A stretch of 35,428 bases of DNA from Sphingomonas sanguinis NBRC 13937 (lineage in GTDB: Bacteria > Pseudomonadota > Alphaproteobacteria > Sphingomonadales > Sphingomonadaceae), in NCBI RefSeq assembly GCF_001591005.1, contig NZ_BCTY01000039.1:1-35428 (forward strand), read 5' to 3'. Positions 8,088 through 15,979 of this stretch are shown piece by piece. Within the stretch, counting starts at the first letter, position 1; every line of letters starts with the position of its first letter. The translations under genes and the position numbers were made by a program. The notes below the pieces were generated by a model that had not been told where the DNA came from, did no database searches, and saw only the letters and a list, made by a program, of their open reading frames with translations.

Positions 8088-8516
8088 TCAGGCCGCCAGC
8101 GATGCGGCCTGCGGCACCAGCCGCTTGAGGTCGAGGACCAGCAGGGGCTCGCCGTCGCGCACCACCATGCCGTCGGCGGCGCGCGACCAGCGCCCCTCGG
8201 CCGGGGGAACGTGCGGCATCGGGCTGGTCTCGAACATCTCGATATCGTCGAGCGCGTCGATCAGCATCGCGTAATAATGCCCGTCCTGCTGGGTGATGAC
8301 CGCCCGGCGGACATGCGGCGGCATCGGCTCCAGCCCCAAGGCGAGCCGGGTGTCGACCACGGTGATGACCCGGCTGCGCAAGGCGGTCAGCCCCCGAACC
8401 GATGCTTCGGCGCGCGGCACGGCCACCACCTCGCCGATATCCACCACCGAATCGACCTGATCGGCGTCGAAGACCACACCCTGCCCGGCGATGCTGGCGA
8501 TCAGGAACAAGGGCAT
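8088..8516 (-). CDS. cheW: Chemotaxis coupling protein CheW
   Basis: 142-residue CheW domain protein that couples CheA to receptor arrays at the inner face of the membrane. It has the usual two-subdomain beta-barrel pattern: a hydrophobic first strand (FLIASIAGQGVVFDADQV), the R-x-x-VITVVDTRLALGL centre and a closing LLVLDLKRLV strand. The ATG shares a base with the cheA stop (TGATG), and a GGGGAGG sequence just before it lies inside cheA, so translation is coupled. The protein is somewhat divergent from enterobacterial CheW but of normal length. Confidence 0.85.
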   Translation of the reverse strand: MPLFLIASIAGQGVVFDADQVDSVVDIGEVVAVPRAEASVRGLTALRSRVITVVDTRLALGLEPMPPHVRRAVITQQDGHYYAMLIDALDDIEMFETSPMPHVPPAEGRWSRAADGMVVRDGEPLLVLDLKRLVPQAASLAA

Positions 8517-10840
8517 CAGCGACCTCCCCGACGCGCATGGCCCGCCAGCGCGGCGATCAGCGCTGAACGGTCGTAACGATAAATGCTGTCCGAGCCCGTG
8601 CCCCCCTCCCGATCGCGGCGCAGGCGCACGACCGGCGCGTCGGACGGGTCGCAGGCCCCCGCTTCACCCTCCATGACCAGGCGAACGGCCGGGGCCTCAT
8701 CGGCGCTCGAGCGCGTGGCACAACGATAGCCATGCGCTTCCAGAACGGGCCGCAGGAACCGGTCCATCCAGGCCGCCCCCGCCCCGTCGAGCAGGCAGAG
8801 CGGCGCACCGGCCCCGCCCTCGCTGCTGCCCTCCATGTCGAGGAACAGCGTCAGCGGGTCGAGGATTTCGATCGCCTGGCCGTCCCAGACCGTGACGCCC
8901 AGCACGATGCCCCCGGAGGACGCGGCGATCTCGGCGGGCAGCGGGATAATCTCCAGCGCGGTCGTCATGGCATAGGCGCATTCCGCCTCGCCATCGGTCA
9001 GGCGGATCACCTCGATCTCGCGACCGGTCAGCGCGTCGTCGAGCGCGACCGGATCGACATGGTGGAGCGGCACGGTCGTCTCGCCGATGACCAGCCGGAC
9101 ACGCCCGCCCGAACGATGCACGGCCGAGGTGGCGACCTTTTCCACCCGGTCGATCGCGGCCAGCGGCATGGTCCGGCGCACCCCGTCCAAATCCTCGAAC
9201 AACAGGGCGGGATGGGTCGCCTCCTCCGCCTCTTCCTCGGTCGCGGCGATCACCTCGCGCTGGAAGCGCAGGCCCGCCGCCGTCGCCAGCCCCGCACCGT
9301 CGAGAAGGAGCATGGGCAGGCCGCTGTCGGGCAGGGTCTGTCCGGCATAGAGCCCCGTCGCCATGACGGCGGGTGCGGCGGGCTTGACCACCACTTCCTC
9401 GGTGTCGAGCACATCGTCGACGCCCAGCGCATAATCACCGTCGCGGGTCGAGACGATGACCAGATTGGCGGGATCGCCCTCCCCTATCCCCAGGAACGGC
9501 GCGAGCGGCAGCATGGGCAGGCGGCGTCCGCGCACTGTGGCGATGCGGATGTCGCCGACCGGATCGATCCGTACCTGTTCGCCGCGCACCTTCACGATCT
9601 CCTCAATCGCCTGGCGGGCGATGGCGAAACGCTGCGTGCCGACCGCAATGACGATGGTCGACATGATCGACAGGGTCAGCGGGACATGGATGGCGATAGT
9701 CAGTCCCTTGCCAGGCCGATTGTCGAGCGCGACGCGGCCGCCGACATGCTCGATATTGGCGCGGACCACATCCATGCCGACGCCGCGTCCCGACATGGTC
9801 GACACGGTATCGCGGCTCGACAGGCCGGGCTCGAACACCAGCTTCAGTTTTTCCGCCGGGGTCATCACCGCGACTTCGGCGGCGGAGCGCAGGTCGGTCG
9901 CGATCGCCTTGGCCGCAACCCGCGCGACGTCGATCCCGGCACCGTCATCCGTGACCTCGATCAGGATCTGGTTGCCCGACTGGCGCGCGGTGACCTGGAT
10001 ATGGCCGGTTGGCGACTTGCCCGCGCGGCGACGCTCGACGGGGCTTTCGATACCATGATCGATGGCATTGCGGATGATGTGAACCAGCGGATCGCGCATC
10101 ATCTCGATCATCTCGCGGTCGAGTTCGACGTCCGACCCTTCGATCTTCAGCGACACCGCCTTGCCCAGCTCGGCGGCGGTGTCGCGTACCATGCGGGGCA
10201 GCGCGGAGAACAGCCCGTCCACCTTCTGCATCCGGGCGCGGGTCACCGTGTCGCGCATGTCCGCCACGGTCAGCGACAGCCGGTCGAGCGCCGCCTCGAC
10301 ACGCGGGTCGAGCCCCTCGTCGCGCAGCCGCCGGGCCAGTTCGTTGCGGGCGAGCACCATGTCCGACATGCCGCTCATCATCCGATCGAGCAGATCGACG
10401 TTCAGGCGGATGCTGCGCGGCGCGACGCGCGGAGCCGGAGCCGCGCGGGGCGCGGCGGCGACGGCCTTTTCCTCGATATGTGCAACGGCTGCGATCAATA
10501 GGTCGTCGCCGGAATCATCCTCCGGCGTGCCGGCGGCGATCGCCTCGACGATGGCGCCGATCCGGTCGACGATCGCGAGCACGGCATCGACCAGCCCGGT
10601 ATCGGGGGCACGATGTCCGTCGCGCACGGCGGCCAGCGCATCCTCGGCGGCATGGCTGAGGCGGGCGAGGCGCGGCAGGTCCAGAAAGCCGCAGCTGCCC
10701 TTCACCGTATGGACGAAGCGGAAGATCGCATCCAGGCGCGCACGGTCGGCCGGGTCCGATTCCCATGCGACGATCTCGCCGGACAGCGCGTCCAGCGTTT
10801 CGCGGGTCTCGGCAATGAATTCCTGCAGCAGGTCGTCCAT
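8516..10840 (-). CDS. cheA: Chemotaxis histidine kinase CheA with extra CheW-like and degenerate receiver domains
   Basis: 774-residue soluble kinase. P1 Hpt domain about 1-125 with the phosphorylated His44 (RFVHTVKGSCGF). A short Ala/Pro linker (126-142) follows in place of the CheY/CheB-binding P2 domain. P3 dimerisation about 145-200; P4 ATPase about 205-390 with N box (IIRNAIDHG, Asn258), DDGAGID (298-304) and GRGVGMD (351-357). P5 CheW-like about 389-515. A second CheW-like region follows (about 545-665), then a receiver-like tail (about 680-768) that lacks the acidic pocket and the phosphoacceptor Asp but keeps GY, SSADEA and YDRSALIAAL landmarks. ATG 10840 is chosen because the conserved MDDLLQEFIAET start follows; an upstream ATG at 10924 would overlap chpT. 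Transmits receptor signals to CheY and CheB. Confidence 0.95.
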   Translation of the reverse strand: MDDLLQEFIAETRETLDALSGEIVAWESDPADRARLDAIFRFVHTVKGSCGFLDLPRLARLSHAAEDALAAVRDGHRAPDTGLVDAVLAIVDRIGAIVEAIAAGTPEDDSGDDLLIAAVAHIEEKAVAAAPRAAPAPRVAPRSIRLNVDLLDRMMSGMSDMVLARNELARRLRDEGLDPRVEAALDRLSLTVADMRDTVTRARMQKVDGLFSALPRMVRDTAAELGKAVSLKIEGSDVELDREMIEMMRDPLVHIIRNAIDHGIESPVERRRAGKSPTGHIQVTARQSGNQILIEVTDDGAGIDVARVAAKAIATDLRSAAEVAVMTPAEKLKLVFEPGLSSRDTVSTMSGRGVGMDVVRANIEHVGGRVALDNRPGKGLTIAIHVPLTLSIMSTIVIAVGTQRFAIARQAIEEIVKVRGEQVRIDPVGDIRIATVRGRRLPMLPLAPFLGIGEGDPANLVIVSTRDGDYALGVDDVLDTEEVVVKPAAPAVMATGLYAGQTLPDSGLPMLLLDGAGLATAAGLRFQREVIAATEEEAEEATHPALLFEDLDGVRRTMPLAAIDRVEKVATSAVHRSGGRVRLVIGETTVPLHHVDPVALDDALTGREIEVIRLTDGEAECAYAMTTALEIIPLPAEIAASSGGIVLGVTVWDGQAIEILDPLTLFLDMEGSSEGGAGAPLCLLDGAGAAWMDRFLRPVLEAHGYRCATRSSADEAPAVRLVMEGEAGACDPSDAPVVRLRRDREGGTGSDSIYRYDRSALIAALAGHARRGGR

Positions 10841-10889
10841 AAGTCCCCGAGGGCGCGCTCCCTTCGCCCACCCTCTTGCCGCCACAAGA

Positions 10890-10905
10890 TTAAAAGGGTG
10901 TTTAC
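10890..10905. promoter_or_regulatory. Near-consensus CtrA box between chpT and cheA
   Basis: TTAA (10890-10893), seven bases, then TTTAC (10901-10905). The known alphaproteobacterial CtrA consensus is TTAA-N7-TTAAC, so only one position differs. It lies at the very end of chpT, about 50 bases upstream of the cheA ATG, and would place cheA under the cell-cycle regulator that ChpT itself helps to phosphorylate. Prediction by eye only. Confidence 0.45.
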
Positions 10906-11546
10906 CCCGCGCGGATCGCCGCACCCAGGATCATGGTATTGGGCGCGGGTTCGGTAACCAGGGTCATGCCGCCATGTTCGGTGGTCAGCGTATGGACCAG
11001 GAAGGCGGGCGCGGTACGCGACGCCAGCGGTTCGATCCCCTGCCCCTCCATCAGCGTCCGCCGAATTTCGGGGTCGAGCAGGATGCGTGGCCCCTCGATA
11101 CGGATCGCGATCTCGATCGCCTCGCGCCCGGCCTCTGCGCCAATGTCGATGGTGCCGCCGCGCGCCAGCGCCTCGGTCGCGATCAGTGCCAGGTTCATCA
11201 GGATGCGGACCGCAGGCTTGGGCAGGCTGGGCTGGTCGACCAGCCAGCCCAGCGTCGTGCGGCGATTGTCGATCAGCAGCCCCTCGATGGCGGCCTTCGC
11301 CTCGCCCATATCGACCCGATCGGAAAAACCACCGCCGGCGCCGAAGGCCAGGCGAAAGAATTTCAGCTTGTTGGCCGAGGCGCGCGCGCTGTCCGCCAGC
11401 AACTCCATGCAGCGTTCGCGCATCGCCGGATCGGTCTCGTCGGCCAGCAACTCCAGCCCGTTGTTGAGCGCCCCCACCGGCGACAAAAGATCGTGGCACA
11501 GTCGCGAACACAACAGGCTCGCGAAATCCACCGGGCTGACGGTCAT
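10902..11546 (-). CDS. chpT: Histidine phosphotransferase ChpT
   Basis: 214-residue cytosolic phosphotransfer protein that in Caulobacter passes phosphate from the hybrid kinase CckA to CtrA and CpdR. The N-terminal helix carries the phosphorylatable His18 in SRLCHDLLSPVGALNNGLEL, the family signature (HPTransfase/ChpT), followed by a degenerate ATPase-like domain (about 75-210) without nucleotide-binding motifs. Start ATG 11546 is preferred because GAGGGA lies eight bases upstream; the in-frame ATG pair at 11591-11594 lacks a ribosome binding site. It lies 44 bases after the JAMM gene and 61 bases before cheA on the same strand. The link to a chemotaxis operon is unusual compared with Caulobacter. 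Confidence 0.9.
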   Translation of the reverse strand: MTVSPVDFASLLCSRLCHDLLSPVGALNNGLELLADETDPAMRERCMELLADSARASANKLKFFRLAFGAGGGFSDRVDMGEAKAAIEGLLIDNRRTTLGWLVDQPSLPKPAVRILMNLALIATEALARGGTIDIGAEAGREAIEIAIRIEGPRILLDPEIRRTLMEGQGIEPLASRTAPAFLVHTLTTEHGGMTLVTEPAPNTMILGAAIRAG

Positions 11547-11590
11547 GAAAAATCCCTCGACAAACTGGCCCTTTGTGACGTGGGCCTTCA

Positions 11591-11995
11591 TCATGCGCAA
11601 GCAAGTGTAAGCGGATCGAAGCGGCCATGTCGCCGACCCGCCGCCACCGCGCGCCAGGCGGTGACCTGTCCACCGCCCGCGATCAGCCAGATACTGCCGT
11701 CGGGCGCGGCGTCCGCGGCATCGCGGGGCGAGGGCTCGGCCAGACCGGTCGGATGGGAATGATAATGGCCGATCACGCCCGCCCCCCCGGCCCGCGCCGC
11801 CCGGTGCGCGGCGATCAGCGCGGCCGGATCGATCTCGAAGCGGTGCCAGGGCTCGGCCGCGACATTGGCGCAAGCCTGCGCGCCGTCGATGCGATCCCCC
11901 TCGCCCAGCAGCAGCCCGCACACCTCCCAATCCGGCGACGCGGCGGCGGCGGTGCGAATGAAGTCCAGCGTATCGCTTGAAATCGTTACGGTCAT
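11591..11995 (-). CDS. JAMM/MPN+ (peptidase M67) metalloprotease-like protein
   Basis: 134-residue single-domain JAMM protein. The zinc motif is complete: Glu24, His79 and His81 in GHYHSHP, and Ser89-x2-Asp92 in PSPRD. Bacterial M67 proteins of this size are implicated in removing C-terminal residues from ubiquitin-like sulfur carriers such as CysO/ThiS or in unknown proteolysis; no sulfur-carrier gene adjoins, so the substrate is open. Start ATG 11995 lies only 18 bases from the divergent rluD start. The much longer in-frame open frame that continues through rluD is an antisense artefact. It is the first gene of the minus-strand run leading into chpT and che. Confidence 0.85.
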   Translation of the reverse strand: MTVTISSDTLDFIRTAAAASPDWEVCGLLLGEGDRIDGAQACANVAAEPWHRFEIDPAALIAAHRAARAGGAGVIGHYHSHPTGLAEPSPRDAADAAPDGSIWLIAGGGQVTAWRAVAAGRRHGRFDPLTLACA

Positions 11996-12013
11996 GCCCA
12001 AATGGGGTAGCCT

Positions 12014-12961
12014 ATGGACCGGGGGGTTTCCATCATCGATGCGCGGATCGCGCCCACAGCGGACGGCTGGCGGTTGGACCGCGCGCTGGCCGATGCGGTG
12101 CCTACCCTGTCGCGCGAACGGCTGAAGGTCCTCATCAACAGCGGCGCGGTGACCCGCGACGGCGTGATGGCCCGAGACCCCGCCAAGCGCGCGACGGGCG
12201 GCGACCTGTTCCAGGTTGCCGTGCCCGCCCCCCTGCCTGCGCATAACGAGGCGCAGGATATTCCGCTCGTCATCGCGTATGAGGACGAACATCTGATCGT
12301 GCTCGACAAGCCCGCCGGATTGGTCGTGCATCCGGCGGCAGGAAATTTCGACGGCACGCTGGTCAATGCTTTGCTCCATCACTGCGGCGGATCGCTGTCG
12401 GGGATCGGCGGCGTCGCGCGGCCCGGCATCGTCCACCGCATCGACAAGGACACGTCGGGCCTGATGGTCGCAGCCAAGACCGACCGCACGCATGAGGGGC
12501 TGGCCAAGCAGTTCGCCGCGCACTCGATCGACCGCCGTTACCGCGCTATCACGGGCGGCATACCTCGCCCCGCCGACGGTACGGTCGACGCGCCACTCGC
12601 GCGCAGTCCCCAGAACCGCAAAAAGGTCGCAATCGTGCAGGGCGGCAAGCGCGCCGTGACGCATTACCGCACCATCGAGAAGCTGAACAACGCCGCGCTG
12701 GTCGAATGCCGTCTGGAAACCGGGCGGACGCATCAGGTGCGCGTGCACATGCAATCGCTCGGCCATGCCTTGCTGGGCGACCCGGTTTATGGTAGAACAA
12801 AGGGTGCTCAAAAAGCCCTGCTCGATGAACTCGATTTCCGGCGCCAAGCCCTGCACGCGGCGCATCTGGGCTTTATTCATCCCATAAGTGGTAACGCTTT
12901 GGCGTTTGAGAGCCCGATGCCCGCCGATATGCAGGAACTGTTCAGTCGGCTTCACGTATAG
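12014..12961 (+). CDS. rluD: RluA-family 23S rRNA pseudouridine synthase (RluD-like)
   Basis: 315-residue enzyme isomerising uridines in rRNA. An S4 RNA-binding domain occupies about 17-75 and the catalytic domain about 85-300 with the signature HRIDKDTSGL, Asp144 being the nucleophile. GRTHQVRVH, typical of the RluA family, follows at about 237. The length and S4 domain favour RluD or RluC over the shorter RluA; the choice of RluD is tentative. ATG 12014 is needed to include the whole S4 domain. It is followed at 68 bases by rpoH, a common alphaproteobacterial neighbour. Confidence 0.88.
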   Translation: MDRGVSIIDARIAPTADGWRLDRALADAVPTLSRERLKVLINSGAVTRDGVMARDPAKRATGGDLFQVAVPAPLPAHNEAQDIPLVIAYEDEHLIVLDKPAGLVVHPAAGNFDGTLVNALLHHCGGSLSGIGGVARPGIVHRIDKDTSGLMVAAKTDRTHEGLAKQFAAHSIDRRYRAITGGIPRPADGTVDAPLARSPQNRKKVAIVQGGKRAVTHYRTIEKLNNAALVECRLETGRTHQVRVHMQSLGHALLGDPVYGRTKGAQKALLDELDFRRQALHAAHLGFIHPISGNALAFESPMPADMQELFSRLHV

Positions 12962-13029
12962 CAGAAGACCGCCTCGCGCCCGACGACGGGGCGAAACGGA
13001 TTGACGCTCCAGAAAGGGAGATAAGGATC

Positions 13030-13935
13030 ATGGCAAAAGGCAGCAACGTCCCGGCGACGATTCCTGCACTGGGCGGGGAGCAGTCGCTCAACCGCTATCT
13101 GGCCGAGATCAAGAAATTCCCGATCCTTGCCCCGGAGCAGGAATATATGCTCGCCAAGCGCTTCCAGGAGCATGGCGACCCAGAGGCGGCGGCGCAGCTC
13201 GTCACCTCGCACCTGCGTCTCGTGGCGAAGATCGCGATGGGTTATCGCGGCTACGGCCTGCCCACCTCCGAGCTGATCTCGGAGGGCAATATCGGCCTGA
13301 TGCAGGGCGTGAAGAAGTTCGAGCCCGATCGCGGCTTCCGCCTGGCGACCTATGCGATGTGGTGGATCAGGGCCTCGATCCAAGAATATATCCTGCGCTC
13401 GTGGAGCCTGGTGAAGATGGGCACCACCGCGGCCCAGAAGAAGCTGTTCTTCAACCTGCGCCGGATGAAGTCGAAGCTCGACGCGTTCGAGGACGGCGAC
13501 CTGCGCCCTGAGGACGTGACCAAGATCGCCACCGATCTGGGCGTCAACGAGGACGAGGTCATCAGCATGAACCGCCGCATGGCGATGGGGGGCGATACGT
13601 CGCTCAACGTTTCGATGCGCGAGGATGGCGAAGGCCAGTGGCAGGACTGGCTGGCCGATGACGCACCGCTTCAAGATTCGGTCGTCGCCGAGCAGCAGGA
13701 GGCAGATGTCCGCCACGACATGCTGGTCAGCGCGATGGACGACCTGAACGATCGCGAGAAGCACATCCTGACCGAGCGTCGCCTGACCGACGATCCCAAG
13801 ACGCTGGAAGAGTTGAGCCAGGTCTACGGCGTCAGCCGCGAGCGCGTCCGCCAGATCGAGGTGCGCGCGTTCGAGAAGCTGCAAAAGGCGATGATGCGCA
13901 TCGCCGGTGAAAAGCGGCTGCTGGCGGCGGCTTGA
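13030..13935 (+). CDS. rpoH: RNA polymerase heat-shock sigma factor RpoH (sigma-32)
   Basis: 301-residue sigma-70 family factor. Region 2 (about 50-120) includes AMWWIRASIQEYILRSWSLV; right after it is QKKLFFNLR, the RpoH box diagnostic for sigma-32 proteins. Region 4 (about 235-290) carries the helix-turn-helix in LEELSQVYGVSRERVRQIEV. It directs transcription of chaperone and protease genes and is itself normally controlled by DnaK and FtsH. A good ribosome binding site (GGGAGATAAGGATC) precedes the ATG. Its stop lies two bases before the ATG of the amine oxidase, suggesting co-transcription. Many alphaproteobacteria have two RpoH paralogues; which one this is cannot be told. Confidence 0.95.
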   Translation: MAKGSNVPATIPALGGEQSLNRYLAEIKKFPILAPEQEYMLAKRFQEHGDPEAAAQLVTSHLRLVAKIAMGYRGYGLPTSELISEGNIGLMQGVKKFEPDRGFRLATYAMWWIRASIQEYILRSWSLVKMGTTAAQKKLFFNLRRMKSKLDAFEDGDLRPEDVTKIATDLGVNEDEVISMNRRMAMGGDTSLNVSMREDGEGQWQDWLADDAPLQDSVVAEQQEADVRHDMLVSAMDDLNDREKHILTERRLTDDPKTLEELSQVYGVSRERVRQIEVRAFEKLQKAMMRIAGEKRLLAAA

Positions 13936-13937
13936 GC

Positions 13938-15161
13938 ATGACCGGCCGCACCGTCGTCATCGGCGGCGGCGCGGCCGGGATCGCGGCGGCGCGTACGCTG
14001 CACGACGCGGGACGTGAGGTCCTGCTGATCGAGGCGGCGGATCGGTTGGGCGGACGGGCCCGGAGCGTTCGTCTGCCGACCGGGCACGTCGTGGATCATG
14101 GCTGCGGCTGGCTCCATTCCGCCAAGCGCAACCCCTGGACCCGCATTGCCCAGCAAGCGGGCTTCACCATCGATCGCCGCCGGCCCAATTGGCAAATCCA
14201 GTGGAACGATCTGGGCTTCCCTCCTGACCAGAAGCGCGCCTCGGGCGAGGCCTATGCCCGGTTTGAGACGTCGGCGATAGCGGCGCTCGACGGGCCAGAT
14301 CGGCCGCTGTCCGACTTTGTGGCGAATGACGATCCTTGGCAGCCGATGATCGACGCGGTCTCGGGCTATGCCAATGGGGCGTCTTTGGCCGAGGTGTCGC
14401 TCCACGACTGGGCAGCCTATGAGAATGCCGCGACCGATGACAATTGGGCGGTGGTCGAGGGCTATGGCACCGTCGTCGCGCACCACGCCGCTGGGCTGAC
14501 CATTCGTACCGGCGCAACCGCAACGAGGATCGATCATCGCGGGAAGACGATCCGCATCGACACCTCGGCAGGCACACTCGAAGGCGATCAGGTCATCGTC
14601 GCTGTCCCCACAACGGTACTGGCGCAAGGCAAGCTCACCTTCGATCCGCCGCTCCCCGCCAAACAGGATGCCGCCGCCGCGCTGCCGCTCGGTATCGCCG
14701 ACAAGGTGTTCCTGTCAGTCGAAGGCCCCCTGCCTTGGCCTGCCCATGCCCATCTGACCGGCAACCCTCGTAGCGCCTGCACCGCCAGCCATCGCCTCTC
14801 ACCCTTCGGCTGGCCGATCGTCGAGAGTTTCTTCGGCGGCCCCTGCGCCGAGGCGCTGGAGGAAGACGGCGCGGCGACGGCCTTCGCGATAGACGAACTG
14901 GTGGCACTGTTGGGCAGCAACTGGCGCAAGCGGCTTACCCCGTTGGATGCAACCCGGTGGCGAAGGACGCCATGGGTCGGCGGCAGTTACAGCCATGCCA
15001 AGATCGGCCATGCCGGGTCACGCCAGACACTGGCCGAGCCGGTCGATGGCCGCTTGTTCTTCGCGGGCGAAGCATGCTCGCACGAGGATTTCTCGACGGC
15101 GCACGGGGCGTATCAGACGGGCGTAGCGGCGGCGCGGAAAATCCTCTCGATCGCTCCCTAG
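13938..15161 (+). CDS. FAD-dependent amine oxidase / NAD(P)-binding oxidoreductase
   Basis: 407-residue flavoprotein of the monoamine oxidase superfamily. The N-terminal Rossmann motif VVIGGGAAGIAAARTL plus LLIEAADRLGGRAR is the classic dinucleotide-binding and GG-doublet pair. The C-terminal FAD block is WVGGSYSHAKIGH... and GRLFFAGEACS about 375, with DFSTAHGAYQTGVAAA closing the domain. The substrate (amine, amino acid or carotenoid-like) is unknown. ATG 13938 is used; a TTG six bases upstream would overlap rpoH. Cytosolic, no signal peptide. Close coupling to rpoH suggests shared transcription but not necessarily shared function. Confidence 0.85.
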   Translation: MTGRTVVIGGGAAGIAAARTLHDAGREVLLIEAADRLGGRARSVRLPTGHVVDHGCGWLHSAKRNPWTRIAQQAGFTIDRRRPNWQIQWNDLGFPPDQKRASGEAYARFETSAIAALDGPDRPLSDFVANDDPWQPMIDAVSGYANGASLAEVSLHDWAAYENAATDDNWAVVEGYGTVVAHHAAGLTIRTGATATRIDHRGKTIRIDTSAGTLEGDQVIVAVPTTVLAQGKLTFDPPLPAKQDAAAALPLGIADKVFLSVEGPLPWPAHAHLTGNPRSACTASHRLSPFGWPIVESFFGGPCAEALEEDGAATAFAIDELVALLGSNWRKRLTPLDATRWRRTPWVGGSYSHAKIGHAGSRQTLAEPVDGRLFFAGEACSHEDFSTAHGAYQTGVAAARKILSIAP

Positions 15162-15219
15162 GCATTTCCACCCGCTTCCCCCATCATCCTGGCCGGGCAT
15201 TGGCGGGGCGGGGCACAGA

Positions 15220-15915
15220 ATGCGAACGATAGGATTGATTGGCGGCATGAGCTGGGAAAGCTCGGCCGAGTATTATCGCATCATCAATCAAGGGGTTCGC
15301 GCGCGCCTCGGCCCGACCGCTTCGGCCTCCTGCCTGCTCTGGTCGTTCAATTTCGCCGAGATCGAGGCATTGCAGCACAAAGGCGATTGGGACGGCCTAA
15401 CCGCCCGGATGACCGAGGCGGCGCGAATGCTAGAGGCAGGCGGTGCCGAACTGCTGCTGATCTGCACCAATACCATGCACCGCACGGCACCGGCGGTCGA
15501 GGCGGCAGTGAAGGTTCCGCTCGTCCATATCGCCGACCCCACGGCGGAGCGGATCAAGGCTGCAGGACGGCGAACCGTCGGGCTGCTTGGCACCGCCTTC
15601 ACGATGGAGCAGGAATTCTACAAGGGGCGGCTGGCGGAGAGTCACGGGCTCGACGTCGTCATTCCCGATGCCGCAGATCGTGCCGAAGTTCACCGCATCA
15701 TCTATGAGGAGCTGGTCGCGGGTCGCATCCTCGATACGTCCCGCGATCGCTATCGCGCGGTCATCGGCCGCTTGGTCGAGGCCGGAGCCGAGGCGATCAT
15801 CCTGGGTTGTACCGAAATCATGCTATTGATCGGCGCGCAGGACAGTCCCGTACCGGTGTTCGACACGACCGCGCTGCATGCGCAAGCTGCCGTCGAACGA
15901 GCGCTGGCCGACTGA
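15220..15915 (+). CDS. Aspartate/glutamate racemase family protein
   Basis: 231-residue cofactor-independent racemase. The start IGLIGGMSWESSAEYYR is the hallmark of the YgeA/aspartate racemase group; the two catalytic cysteines are Cys82 (ICTNTMH) and Cys198 (LGCTEIML). It probably interconverts L- and D-aspartate or a related amino acid in the cytosol, and may supply D-amino acids for the cell wall or for catabolism. It lies 58 bases after the amine oxidase gene on the same strand, so a joint amino-acid role is possible but unproven. A strong hairpin terminator follows. Confidence 0.9.
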   Translation: MRTIGLIGGMSWESSAEYYRIINQGVRARLGPTASASCLLWSFNFAEIEALQHKGDWDGLTARMTEAARMLEAGGAELLLICTNTMHRTAPAVEAAVKVPLVHIADPTAERIKAAGRRTVGLLGTAFTMEQEFYKGRLAESHGLDVVIPDAADRAEVHRIIYEELVAGRILDTSRDRYRAVIGRLVEAGAEAIILGCTEIMLLIGAQDSPVPVFDTTALHAQAAVERALAD

Positions 15916-15925
15916 ACCCGATCAC

Positions 15926-15960
15926 AAAAAAGGCCCCGGCTTTCGCCGAGGCCCTTTTCC
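15926..15960. terminator. Bidirectional intrinsic terminator
   Basis: A-tract, then GGCCCCGGC-TTTC-GCCGAGGCC, then CCTTTT. The stem is about 12 bp including the A:T flank, with one mismatch and one bulge. It serves the racemase gene on the plus strand and the convergent hydrolase gene on the minus strand. Confidence 0.85.
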
Positions 15961-15979
15961 ATTCCGTATTCCGGCCAGA

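Noticed and set aside
8732..10501. 589-codon open frame antisense to cheA
   Set aside because: Composition is that of an antisense shadow (many His, Arg, Asp), and cheA on the other strand has full family motifs.
11591..12955. Long minus-strand open frame extending the JAMM gene through rluD
   Set aside because: Only the last 134 residues match a family; the rest is antisense to the conserved pseudouridine synthase.
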